Position numbers and translations under genes: made by a program. The notes below the pieces were generated by a model. It did no database searches. It was not told the origin of the DNA and worked only from the letters and a program-made list of their open reading frames with translations. DNA of 17,020 bases from Bacillota bacterium (GTDB taxonomy: Bacteria > Armatimonadota > Hebobacteria > Hebobacterales > Hebobacteraceae), in the NCBI GenBank assembly GCA_030597345.1, contig JAUVSA010000016.1:1-17020 (forward strand). The letters are read 5' to 3'. Below, piece after piece: positions 6,011 through 13,707 of the stretch. How positions within the stretch are numbered: position 1 is the first letter of the stretch; the number at the start of each line of letters is the position of its first letter.

Positions 6011-7237
6011 TCAGGAGGTGAACAAATCTCGGACCCAGGCGATCACTCTCCCGAGAACGGGCAGCACTCGCAGGCCGCGCCTGGGCATGGCGCGGGGGGA
6101 CTCGGCCTCCCGGTGGGCATAGTAGACCAGCCCGACGCCGGTGGCGAGGGCGGGGCTCTCCAGAAGCTCCGTCGGTCCAGAGACCACACGCGGCCTGCCC
6201 AGGCGAGCGCGGCATCCCAGAGTGTCCCTGGCCACCGGGGCAATCGAGGGGAGCAGGCTGCCACCCCCGGTCAGAACGGCGCCGCTGGGTGGGGGCCAAC
6301 GATCGCCCAGCGCGGCGAGTTCCTGTGCCGCCAGCCGGAAGATCTCCTGCACCCTCGCCTCGATAACCTCCGCGACGAAGCGCCGACTGGTGGAGCTTTC
6401 CTCCTCTTCGGACAACGAGATCGTCTCCTCTTCGGGTACCAGGGATGCTCGCGCGCAGCCGTGAGTGAGCTTTATCTGTTCGGCAACGGGGTGAGTGACC
6501 CCGAGCGCCACGGCGAGGTCGTGGGTGACGTTGTTGCCTCCAGCGGGGACGGCGCCTGTGAAGACAATGCTCCCCTCCAGAAAGAGGGCGAGGTCGGTGG
6601 TCCCGCCCCCGACATCGAGGAGAAGCACGCCGAGTTCCTCCTCCTCCTCGGTGAGGATGGCGTCGGCCGTCGCCAGCGGCTCTGCGACCAGTTCCGCCAC
6701 TCCGATGCCAGCCTGATCGACGCACTTGGTGATGTTCTCGACCAGGTTGCGGGAGGCGGTGACGATATGGGTCTCGACAGCAAGACGAGTGGCCGAGAGG
6801 CCCATGGGGTTGCGTATCCTGGGCTCGCCGTCGACGCTGAAGCCCCGCGAGATGGCGTGGATCATCTGACGGTCGGGTGGGATGGAGACCGCGTCCACGG
6901 CCGCCGCCATGTCTCGTTCAACATCGTCCCAACTGATCTGCCGCCGGGCTCGGGGCAGTTGGATCTGGCCTCGAGCATTCAGACAGGATATATGCTGCCC
7001 GGTGATGCCAACCCAGGCCGCTTCCAGCTCTACCCCCACCATGCGCTGGGCCTTGGTGACGGCCTCTCGAATCGCCTGCGTGGTCTCCGGCACGTCCACT
7101 ACAATGCCGCGCTTGAGGCCATGGCAGGGCACGGAGGCCGCGCCGAGCAGTCGCACCTGCGGTCCACGACCTCCGATCACAGCGGCCACCTTGGTGGTGC
7201 CGATATCCAGCCCGAGCAGAGTCTCAGCCCCCGCCAA
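6011..7237 (-). CDS. ftsA: Cell division protein FtsA
   Basis: FtsA is an actin-like ATPase that tethers FtsZ filaments to the membrane and recruits later divisome proteins. Nucleotide-site motifs are all visible: GLDIGTTK near the N-terminus (phosphate 1), LLDVGGGTTDLALF (phosphate 2) and AVLTGGGSLLPS (adenosine). The SHS2-like 1C region includes HGLKRGIVVDVPE. The extreme C-terminus, LGRVIAWVRDLFTS, is a plausible amphipathic membrane-targeting helix. About 408 residues, normal length. The TTG at 7237 is chosen because GGAGGAG lies about eight bases upstream; a TTG at 7255 would place this Shine-Dalgarno inside the gene. It lies 25 bases after the DUF1290 gene. Acidic EEEE runs occur around mid-protein. 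No ftsZ follows; murG is next. Confidence 0.95.
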   Translation of the reverse strand: MAGAETLLGLDIGTTKVAAVIGGRGPQVRLLGAASVPCHGLKRGIVVDVPETTQAIREAVTKAQRMVGVELEAAWVGITGQHISCLNARGQIQLPRARRQISWDDVERDMAAAVDAVSIPPDRQMIHAISRGFSVDGEPRIRNPMGLSATRLAVETHIVTASRNLVENITKCVDQAGIGVAELVAEPLATADAILTEEEEELGVLLLDVGGGTTDLALFLEGSIVFTGAVPAGGNNVTHDLAVALGVTHPVAEQIKLTHGCARASLVPEEETISLSEEEESSTSRRFVAEVIEARVQEIFRLAAQELAALGDRWPPPSGAVLTGGGSLLPSIAPVARDTLGCRARLGRPRVVSGPTELLESPALATGVGLVYYAHREAESPRAMPRRGLRVLPVLGRVIAWVRDLFTS

Positions 7238-7262
7238 TTCCCTTTCTCCTCCCAACGATGTG

Positions 7263-7637
7263 TTAGTTCGAGGCCGCCGGGGCGTTCCTGCGGCGCGCCT
7301 CCCACCGGGCCGTCACCAACAGGGCGCGGACGCGCCCGATATTGGTGAAGATGCGGATGCCGAGGGCGACTACGACCGCGAGATAGAGGTCCACCCCAAT
7401 CCTGTCGCCAAAGTAGGCGAGGAGTGCCGCCACCAGCATGTTCGCGAAGAACCCGCTGATGAACACGGCCTCGTCGAAGCGATGTTCGAGCCGAGAGCGC
7501 AGCGCGCCGACCAGCGCGTCGAATCCCGCAACCACAGCGATTGCGAGATAGTCCGTCCACCCAGGCGCAATTGCGGGCGAGAACGGATATACGATGAAAA
7601 AGCCCACGAGCAAGGCCACTAGGGGCAGCGCGATCAT
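7263..7637 (-). CDS. sbp: Small basic protein (Sbp, DUF1290)
   Basis: This is a 124-residue membrane protein with about three hydrophobic segments (near residues 2-22, 30-48 and 62-105) and a basic C-terminal tail rich in Arg. The pattern DYLAIAVVAGFDALVGALRS and DEAVFISGFFANMLVAALLA is that of the DUF1290/small basic protein family, named from the Bacillus gene lying with DUF881 genes in the ftsQ-ftsZ region. Its biochemical role is unknown; a division link is inferred from constant neighbourhood. Its ATG overlaps the DUF881 stop as ATGA, and GGGAGGA lies at good spacing, so translation is coupled and the start is secure. The stop is TAA. Confidence 0.88.
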   Translation of the reverse strand: MIALPLVALLVGFFIVYPFSPAIAPGWTDYLAIAVVAGFDALVGALRSRLEHRFDEAVFISGFFANMLVAALLAYFGDRIGVDLYLAVVVALGIRIFTNIGRVRALLVTARWEARRRNAPAASN

Positions 7638-8380
7638 GGCTGTTCCTCCCGGGGCACCGGCTGCGCATATACGTACTTGGGGGCGATCGCGACGGGTGGG
7701 ATGATGACATCGTCCTTCGGCGTGAGCTTGACCTGGAACTCCATCACCCGGAGCCGATCGAGGACGCCGTCCCGGATGTTGAGTGCGGACATGAGGTTGT
7801 CCTTCTCCCCGATAGCGAGGAACACGAACGGGCTGGAGATCGCCACGTCGTCGACCTTGATGAGCCGAGCCGAGCAAGTGATAGCGCTTCCGGCGATGAG
7901 GCGCTGGCCATTGAGCGAGATGGCCTCCGCGCCCGCAGCCCGCAGCTCATTAGCAATCTGGACGAGGTCGAAGTCGTGGAGCACGTAGAGCTCCTGCGCC
8001 CCGAACTCATCGGTTCCTCGCATTGTGCTATCGGCGAGCTCCAGCTCGACCCCGGGCCCCTTCACCGCAAGCAGGCCAAGCGCGACGCGACTGTTGCTTA
8101 GCTCTTCGGTCATCAGCCTCAACAGCCCTGTTTCGCTGGCTGCCTCAGTCTCGTACTCGGCGACGCGCGTTCGCAAACGCTCGATCTCCTCCGTCTGCTT
8201 TCCCAGTTGTGCCTGACTAGTGGTGAGCATCCCCACCAGGGCGCTTCTCTGTCGCCCGATCTGTGTTTCCCCGCGCAGCTCCCTCGTTCGCACCTGTACC
8301 GCCAGTAGGCCGCCGAGAACGAGGCAGACAAGCGTCAGTGACAGCACCCACCGTTTCTCGCTTTTCCAGGCTGCGCCCAT
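7634..8380 (-). CDS. DUF881 family membrane-anchored coiled-coil protein
   Basis: This is 248 residues long. One transmembrane helix lies near residues 13-30, followed by a heptad-like coiled coil of about 50-60 residues (QLGKQTEEIERLRTRVAEYE region) and an extracytoplasmic domain. The family core is clear in LHDFDLVQIANELRAAGAEA, SLNGQRL and SAITCSARLIKV, ending in PFVFLAIGEKDNLMSAL. DUF881 proteins (YlxW/YlxX-like in Bacillus) regularly sit between ftsQ/divIB and ftsA/ftsZ with the small basic protein; their function is not established. The start at 8380 is chosen because GAGG precedes it and it lies 10 bases after the ftsQ stop; longer in-frame starts overlap ftsQ. Confidence 0.88.
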   Translation of the reverse strand: MGAAWKSEKRWVLSLTLVCLVLGGLLAVQVRTRELRGETQIGRQRSALVGMLTTSQAQLGKQTEEIERLRTRVAEYETEAASETGLLRLMTEELSNSRVALGLLAVKGPGVELELADSTMRGTDEFGAQELYVLHDFDLVQIANELRAAGAEAISLNGQRLIAGSAITCSARLIKVDDVAISSPFVFLAIGEKDNLMSALNIRDGVLDRLRVMEFQVKLTPKDDVIIPPVAIAPKYVYAQPVPREEQP

Positions 8381-8390
8381 TCGCCTCACC

Positions 8391-9179
8391 TCATGGGGCA
8401 GAGGGGACCTGCCCATCCCGCGGCCGCCAGTAGGCGGCTCGCGGGTCGCTGAGATTCGCATATTCGATGCGGTCGCCGCCGAGCTGATCTATCGCCGCGG
8501 CAAGCAGCCGCGCCTTCTCCTCGAGCTCTGTTATGGCGCCGAGTTGCACCCTCGCGCCCGAGCACAGTGTTACCTCCAGGTCTCTCTCCCCGTCGTATTC
8601 GAGGCGCGTCACGCGCAACCTGGGGTCTGTGCCCAGAAGGCGCAGCACTGTCAGCATGTCTGCGATCTCGGCTTGCGCGGCGGCACTTCGTGCATCCGCC
8701 TCTGTCAGGTGGAGACCGATCAGCTCCGGCAGCCCCCACCCCCACTCGTCCTCGAGGGTGAAGACGACACCCTCGGGATCGACCAGCAGGGAGTGCTGAG
8801 CGTACCTGATGACCGCGGCGGCCTCTCGCCGCTCAATAGTTACCGCCAGCCGGCCGGGGAGCTGGCGGGACACATAGGCTCTCCGTATCGGCGGCAGCGC
8901 CTCGGCCCGGCGTGCGAGGACGCGCGCCGGGGCGCGAAAGATGTTCGTGTTCGCCGGCAAGCTGATTTCGGCGGCGGCCTGCCTGCACACGCGGGGATCC
9001 CCTATCAGTGTTATCTCCCGCACGGCCAGGCGGGGAGAGGCGAAGGCGATGTACGCCACCTCGACGGCCAGTGCCATGAGGAGCAATGTGGCCGCCAATC
9101 GCAGGCCCGCCACCCAGCCAATGCCGATCTTGGGATGGGCGAGGGCGCCCAGGCTTGGACTATGGGCCCGGGTTGGCAT
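8391..9179 (-). CDS. ftsQ: Cell division protein FtsQ/DivIB with POTRA domain
   Basis: FtsQ is a bitopic inner-membrane protein that links early and late divisome proteins through FtsB/FtsL. This protein has 262 residues: a short cytoplasmic N-terminus, a transmembrane helix at about residues 22-46, then a POTRA-type domain beginning VREITLIGDPRVCRQ, with the RRAYVSRQLPGRLAVTIERR strand-loop-strand typical of FtsQ. The later beta domain contains LLVDPEGVVF, the usual link to the FtsQ beta domain. The start overlaps the ddl stop by 20 bases. Its place between ddl and the DUF881 gene fits the dcw order. Moderate sequence divergence is normal for FtsQ. Confidence 0.9.
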   Translation of the reverse strand: MPTRAHSPSLGALAHPKIGIGWVAGLRLAATLLLMALAVEVAYIAFASPRLAVREITLIGDPRVCRQAAAEISLPANTNIFRAPARVLARRAEALPPIRRAYVSRQLPGRLAVTIERREAAAVIRYAQHSLLVDPEGVVFTLEDEWGWGLPELIGLHLTEADARSAAAQAEIADMLTVLRLLGTDPRLRVTRLEYDGERDLEVTLCSGARVQLGAITELEEKARLLAAAIDQLGGDRIEYANLSDPRAAYWRPRDGQVPSAP

Positions 9180-10194
9180 CAGGACCCTCTCGGTCGGCCA
9201 GCGCGAGCTCTATCAGTCGGTCCACTAGCTGCGGAAAGCTGATGCCGTCCGCCTCTGCCGCGCGCGGGACAAGGCTGGTGTCTGTCAGACCCGGGATGCT
9301 GTTCACTTCGAGGACATATACCTCGTCTCCCGCTGCGATCATGTCTACGCGGGAGAAACCGCGGCATCCCAGGGCCTGGTGTGCCGCCAGGGAGAGCTCC
9401 CGTGCGCGGTCGGCGATCGCCTCGGCAACACGCGCCGGCACGATCTCCTCCGTGGCGCCCGGAGTGTACTTGGCAGCGTAGTCGTAGAACCCGCCGGCCG
9501 GCACAATCTCCACCAGCGGCAACACGCGGGCCTCGTCGTTGCCCAGCACGGCGCCGGCGATCTCGGTGCCTTCTACGAACTCCTCCGCGAGGGCCCGCGG
9601 GCCGTATTGGAACGCGCCTGCAAGAGCGCCGCTCAGGTCCTCTTCCCTCTTCACGACCGTCACGCCAATGGTGGAGCCTTCACAGGCCGGCTTGACGACA
9701 CACGGGAGGCCGATCTGGCCCAGCACGACGTCTTGCGCGGAATCCCGGGCGGCGGCCCGCAGCGGAACCCACCTCGGCGTGGGAATGCCGTCTTGCTCGA
9801 AGATCTTCTTCGACATGATCTTGTTCATCGCGAGCGCACTTGCGAGCACCCCTGACCCCGTGTACGGGATCCCGAGCAGCTCGAGCATGCCCTGCACCGT
9901 CCCGTTCTCTCCCGCGCCCCCGTGGAGCGCGATGAAGACGACGTTGGGCCGCCCATCGTGCTCGGCCGCGCGGCGGGGAGGTGCTGGATCTCGCGCCTGC
10001 GGGGAAAGCAGAATCCGCGCCAGGTCCGTGGCTCGCTCGCCGGCGATGGCGGCCAGGTCAACCGACACGGCGTGGTAGCGCTCGGGGTCGAGCGCCGCCA
10101 TTACCTTTCTCCCGCTGAGGAGGCAGATCTCTCGTTCGGCCGAGGCGCCTCCTGTTAGAACGACTACCCGCATCCGGTTCATGTCGGAGGTCAT
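9160..10194 (-). CDS. ddl: D-alanine--D-alanine ligase
   Basis: Ddl joins two D-alanines with ATP in the cytoplasm; the dipeptide is then added by MurF. This protein has 344 residues. The N-terminal GGASAEREICLLSG (15-28) holds the first substrate Glu; HGGAGENGTVQG (91-102) and YTGSGVLASALAMNK (111-125) are family signatures. ATP-grasp residues lie in VVKPACEGSTIGV, the omega loop GGFYDYAAKY (234-243) has Tyr rather than Phe, favouring D-Ala-D-Ala over D-Ala-D-lactate, and EVNSIPGLT (296-304) closes the active site. The ATG at 10194 overlaps the murB stop as ATGA; later ATGs at 10182 and 10173 are possible starts. The stop is TAG. Confidence 0.95.
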   Translation of the reverse strand: MTSDMNRMRVVVLTGGASAEREICLLSGRKVMAALDPERYHAVSVDLAAIAGERATDLARILLSPQARDPAPPRRAAEHDGRPNVVFIALHGGAGENGTVQGMLELLGIPYTGSGVLASALAMNKIMSKKIFEQDGIPTPRWVPLRAAARDSAQDVVLGQIGLPCVVKPACEGSTIGVTVVKREEDLSGALAGAFQYGPRALAEEFVEGTEIAGAVLGNDEARVLPLVEIVPAGGFYDYAAKYTPGATEEIVPARVAEAIADRARELSLAAHQALGCRGFSRVDMIAAGDEVYVLEVNSIPGLTDTSLVPRAAEADGISFPQLVDRLIELALADREGPDANPGP

Positions 10195-11153
10195 CCCCCC
10201 ACTATCTCTATTTCGAGTTCGAGATCGATACCATAGCGTCGGACCGCCAGCGCGTGGGCGCGCGCGATCAACTCGCGCATCTGCGCCGCCGAGGCGTTCC
10301 CCCGGTTGACCAGGAAGTTCGCATGTTTGCGCGAGATCTGCGCCTCCCCGACGCGCAGGCCCTTTGCCCCCGCTCGATCGAGCACCTTGCCGGCGGCGAC
10401 CCCGCGTGGGTTCTTGAAGACGCTGCCCGCGGACCACGCCCGCAGAGGTTGCCGACTTGCGCGCTTGCCCCGAAGTCGTTCTATCTTGGCCACGATATCC
10501 TCGGGCGGGGCCGGCTCCAGCCGCAGCCGCGCCGAGACCACTGCTGCGTTCGCGTCAGCTAAGCTGCTGTAGCGGTACCGATGGGCGAACTGGCTTGCCG
10601 TCCACTGGCGCAGTTCGCCGTCCTGATCCAGTACCGTCGCTTCTGCCAGCAGATCGCCGATGGAGCCGGTGTCGGTACCGGCGTTCGTTGCCAGTGCCCC
10701 GCCTAGAGTGCCGGGGATGCCCACCGTCGATTCGAGCCCAGTGAGCCCCGCACTCGCGGCCTCCTTCACCAGCCGAGCCAGGCGCGCTCCGCCTCCGACG
10801 GTGACGCCATCCTCGTGCCACTCGATCTGGCTGAACTGCGGCGCCAGTCGTATCACCAGGCCGCGTATGCCCTCATCGGCAACCAGGAGATTGCTACCAT
10901 TGCCGATAACCTTGGCCGGCATTCCCTTGACTTCCGCAAACCGGACAGCCTCCGCGAGGTCGTGGCAGTCGAGAGGCTGGACGAAGATGTCGGCGGGACC
11001 GCCAATGCGGAAGGTGGTGTGCCGGCTCATGGGTTCCCAGGAGCGGACGGTTCCCCCGATGCGGTCGTTGAGCTCCGCGGCGGCGGCCTCGACTTCGCGG
11101 CGCGACATTGCAGTCATCGGTGCTGTGACCCAGGTCTGATGTGCGGTGCTCAT
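10191..11153 (-). CDS. murB: UDP-N-acetylenolpyruvoylglucosamine reductase (type II MurB)
   Basis: MurB is an FAD flavoenzyme that reduces enolpyruvyl-UDP-GlcNAc with NADPH to UDP-MurNAc. This protein has 320 residues. FAD-domain motifs are visible: TTFRIGGPAD (46-55), GNGSNLLVAD (84-93) and TVGIPGTLGGALATNAG (143-159). Active-site elements are RYRYS (192-196) and the proton-donor serine in AGSVFKNP (Ser244). HANFLVN and the compact length point to type II MurB, like that of Bacillus. The ATG overlaps the murC stop as ATGA. Internal Mets at residues 13 and 16 could also be used, as the first 18 residues are not typical of the family. Confidence 0.95.
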   Translation of the reverse strand: MSTAHQTWVTAPMTAMSRREVEAAAAELNDRIGGTVRSWEPMSRHTTFRIGGPADIFVQPLDCHDLAEAVRFAEVKGMPAKVIGNGSNLLVADEGIRGLVIRLAPQFSQIEWHEDGVTVGGGARLARLVKEAASAGLTGLESTVGIPGTLGGALATNAGTDTGSIGDLLAEATVLDQDGELRQWTASQFAHRYRYSSLADANAAVVSARLRLEPAPPEDIVAKIERLRGKRASRQPLRAWSAGSVFKNPRGVAAGKVLDRAGAKGLRVGEAQISRKHANFLVNRGNASAAQMRELIARAHALAVRRYGIDLELEIEIVGG

Positions 11154-12550
11154 TCTTTTGTGACGACCTCGTGCTCACCGACCGGGTGCCCGCCGAGTCG
11201 CCTCACCACATCGCGCGCCGTCTTGCCGATGTCCCCCGCGCCCATGAACAGGACGACATCTCGGGGCCGGATCGAGGCCGGCAGCAGGGCCGTTAGCTCC
11301 CCCTTCGCCATCTCCAGCAGGGCGTCCTTTCCGCGGAGGGGGAGGAGGTGCCGGGCAATGAGTCCAGAGGTCACCCCGGGCAAAGGCGTCTCCCGCGCAG
11401 GATAGATATCGGTCAGGACGGCGAGATCGGCCCGGCTGAGGGCGTTGGCGAATTCGGCGGCGAAGGCCTGGGTTCGGGAGTAGAGGTGGGGCTGGAAGAC
11501 CGCCACGAGGCGCCGCTCCGGGAAGGCGGCGCGGGCGGCCGCAATAGTGGCGGCGAGCTCTGTCGGATGATGGGCGTAGTCGTCCACCACCGTCACACCG
11601 CCCACTTCGCCCACCACCTCGAATCGCCGCGCAACGCCCGCGAATCCCGCCAGGGCCGTTCTGCAAGAGGAGAGCGATGCTCCTGCTCTGCGAGCCGCGG
11701 CCACTGCGCCCAGCGCGTTGACGAGGTTGTGAACTCCTGGGACCGGAACCCGAAGCTCACCCACAGAGTCGCCGGCGACCGACAGCTGGCATCGAACCGA
11801 GCAACCATCGACGGTCGCCCCGGCCCCGCGCACCTCGGCCTCTTCATTGGTGCCGTACCAGACCGTGTCCCGTTCGATTCCAGCGGCTATATGGCGCAGT
11901 TCCGGGCGGTCGGCGCAGAGCACGAGGCAGCCATTGGGGATAATGCGGCGCAGGAAGCTCACGAAGCTGGCCCGCAGGTGAGCTTCAGTCCCGTGGTGGT
12001 CGAGATGCTCCGGCTCGATGTTCGTCAATACTGCGATCTCAGGCTCGAGATCCAGAAACGACTCATATGCCTCACATGCTTCGACCACGAACCACTCGCC
12101 TCGTCCGATCCGCGCATTGCCTCCCAGCGGCCGATACTCACCCCCCAGGACCACGGTTGGGTCGAGTCCGGCCTCCTGCAAGATGGCGCCGATCATGGCG
12201 GTGACGGTGGTCTTGCCATGTGTTCCCGCAACCGCGAGGCCGCGGTAGCCGACCATCAGTTCGGCCAGCAGTTGGGACCGTCGCAGCACCGGAATACCGA
12301 GCGCGCGGGCATGCCTGAGTTCTGGGTTGTCGGGCTGGATCGCGTCTGAGACCACAACCCGATCTGTGCCCTCGACGAGCTCCGCGCGGTGCCCCACCGT
12401 GACCTTGGCTCCAAGTGCAGCCAGGCGGGCGATCATCTCTGATTCCTGGGCGTCCGAACCCGAGATCGCCGCCCCTCGCGCGAGGAGGACCTGGGCCAGC
12501 GCGCTCATGCCGATGCCGCCGATGCCGACCATGTGGATTCGTTCGTTCAT
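11150..12550 (-). CDS. murC: UDP-N-acetylmuramate--L-alanine ligase
   Basis: MurC adds L-alanine to UDP-MurNAc with ATP, the first step of stem peptide synthesis. This protein has 466 residues, normal length. The N-terminal Rossmann motif is HMVGIGGIGMSALA; the ATP loop is AGTHGKTTV (108-116); FVVEACEAYESFLDL and LTNIEPEHLDHHGT are the central Mur-ligase motifs; and VDDYAHHPTE lies in the C-terminal domain. The ATG shares one base with the ftsW stop (TGATG), giving tight coupling. murG, expected before it, is missing at this place. Confidence 0.96.
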   Translation of the reverse strand: MNERIHMVGIGGIGMSALAQVLLARGAAISGSDAQESEMIARLAALGAKVTVGHRAELVEGTDRVVVSDAIQPDNPELRHARALGIPVLRRSQLLAELMVGYRGLAVAGTHGKTTVTAMIGAILQEAGLDPTVVLGGEYRPLGGNARIGRGEWFVVEACEAYESFLDLEPEIAVLTNIEPEHLDHHGTEAHLRASFVSFLRRIIPNGCLVLCADRPELRHIAAGIERDTVWYGTNEEAEVRGAGATVDGCSVRCQLSVAGDSVGELRVPVPGVHNLVNALGAVAAARRAGASLSSCRTALAGFAGVARRFEVVGEVGGVTVVDDYAHHPTELAATIAAARAAFPERRLVAVFQPHLYSRTQAFAAEFANALSRADLAVLTDIYPARETPLPGVTSGLIARHLLPLRGKDALLEMAKGELTALLPASIRPRDVVLFMGAGDIGKTARDVVRRLGGHPVGEHEVVTKE

Positions 12551-13707
12551 CACGCTTTCTGCTCGGGAGAACATCGCGCCCGCGAGACGTTCAGGAGAAG
12601 GCCGATGCCGATGAGCGAGAAGAGGAGAGAAGAGCCTCCGTAGCTGACGAAAGGCAGAGGCACGCCGGTGGCGGGGACTGCCCCGGTCACCACGGCCACG
12701 TTGATAAGGGCCTGAGTGGCCAGCAGCAAGGTGACGCCAGCCGCGACAAGGCCGGAGAAACGATCTGCGGCTCTGACAGCGATAGCCATGCCCCGCCACA
12801 CGAGGAATGCGAACAGGGCGAGCACCATCGAGACCGCGACAAAGCCCAGTTCCTCCCCAATCACGGCGAGGATGGAGTCCGTAATCGCCGCCGGTAGGTA
12901 GAAGTACTTCTCGATGCTCCCACAGTAACCGCGGCCGGTGAGTCCGCCTGAGCCCATGGCAATCAAGGCCTGGGTGGTGTGGTAGTCAGCCTCGAACGGG
13001 GCCTCGGCCCGCAGGGCGAAACCCTCGAGTCGCTCCCGCTGGTAAGAGTTGCACGAGACCAGCAAGGCGCCGATGGCGAGCGCGATACCGGCCGCCCCGA
13101 GCAGATGCCGGAGCTTGGCCCCCGCGATATGGTAGTAGGCAAGCATAGCGATCACCAGCACTGCCGCGGTGCCCATGTCCGGCTGCACCGCTATCAAAGC
13201 AGCTGTGCTCGCGAGGACAGCCATAGGAGGCAAGGCGCGCCGCCAGGTGGGGACGCCATGGGGGAACTGCGCGAAGTAACGCGCGGCGACGATCACCAGA
13301 ATCAGCTTCGCCATTTCGCTTGGCTGAAAGTGAAGACTCGTCCCCGGAATGGGCAGCCACGACTTCGCCCCATTCACTCTGATGCCGACGACGAGCACGA
13401 GCCCCAGGAAGAAGAAGGTGAGCGCGAGCAGCGCCCCGGCCTGCTTGCGGATGACCTCCATGGAGATCCGCGCGACGGCATACATGGCGGCCAGTCCCAG
13501 ACCAGCAAAGAGAAGCTCTCGCTTGAGGTAGTAGTAGATGTCTTCACTTTCTCGCGCCGCCGCCGTGGGGATGCTGGCGCTGAACACCATTGCGATGCCC
13601 AGACCCACAAGCAGAAGGGTGGGGACAAGTACCGTTAGATCGACAGGCGTCTTCTCGTCGCGGGCGAGTTCTCTTTGGGGCAGCTTCATGGCCCGGATCG
13701 CTGACAC
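12550..13707 (-). CDS. ftsW: Septal peptidoglycan glycosyltransferase FtsW (SEDS family)
   Basis: FtsW is a multi-pass SEDS protein that polymerises lipid II into septal glycan strands with its partner class B PBP. This protein has 385 residues with about ten hydrophobic segments. Family signs are HFQPSEMAKL (126-135), VQPDMGTA (174-181), the catalytic aspartate region ending TDSILAVIGEELG (Asp277) and PFVSYGGSSLL near the C-terminus. The catalytic loop is unusual: the common YLPEAHTDFI reads YLPAAITDSI here. The start is GTG, sharing one base with the murD stop (TAGTG), with AAAGGGG about ten bases upstream; the ATG at 13689 is a weaker alternative. RodA is a less likely identity given its place between murD and murC. 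Confidence 0.93.
   Translation of the reverse strand: MSAIRAMKLPQRELARDEKTPVDLTVLVPTLLLVGLGIAMVFSASIPTAAARESEDIYYYLKRELLFAGLGLAAMYAVARISMEVIRKQAGALLALTFFFLGLVLVVGIRVNGAKSWLPIPGTSLHFQPSEMAKLILVIVAARYFAQFPHGVPTWRRALPPMAVLASTAALIAVQPDMGTAAVLVIAMLAYYHIAGAKLRHLLGAAGIALAIGALLVSCNSYQRERLEGFALRAEAPFEADYHTTQALIAMGSGGLTGRGYCGSIEKYFYLPAAITDSILAVIGEELGFVAVSMVLALFAFLVWRGMAIAVRAADRFSGLVAAGVTLLLATQALINVAVVTGAVPATGVPLPFVSYGGSSLLFSLIGIGLLLNVSRARCSPEQKA

Noticed and set aside
5987..7348. Plus-strand open frame of 453 codons over ftsA and the DUF1290 gene
   Set aside because: It is antisense to a clear ftsA with all actin-fold motifs; the long opening results from GC-rich codon use, and its translation has no recognisable domain.
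8220..9242. Plus-strand open frame of 340 codons over ftsQ and the DUF881 gene
   Set aside because: It is a GC-driven antisense shadow of two well-identified genes and its translation is not protein-like.
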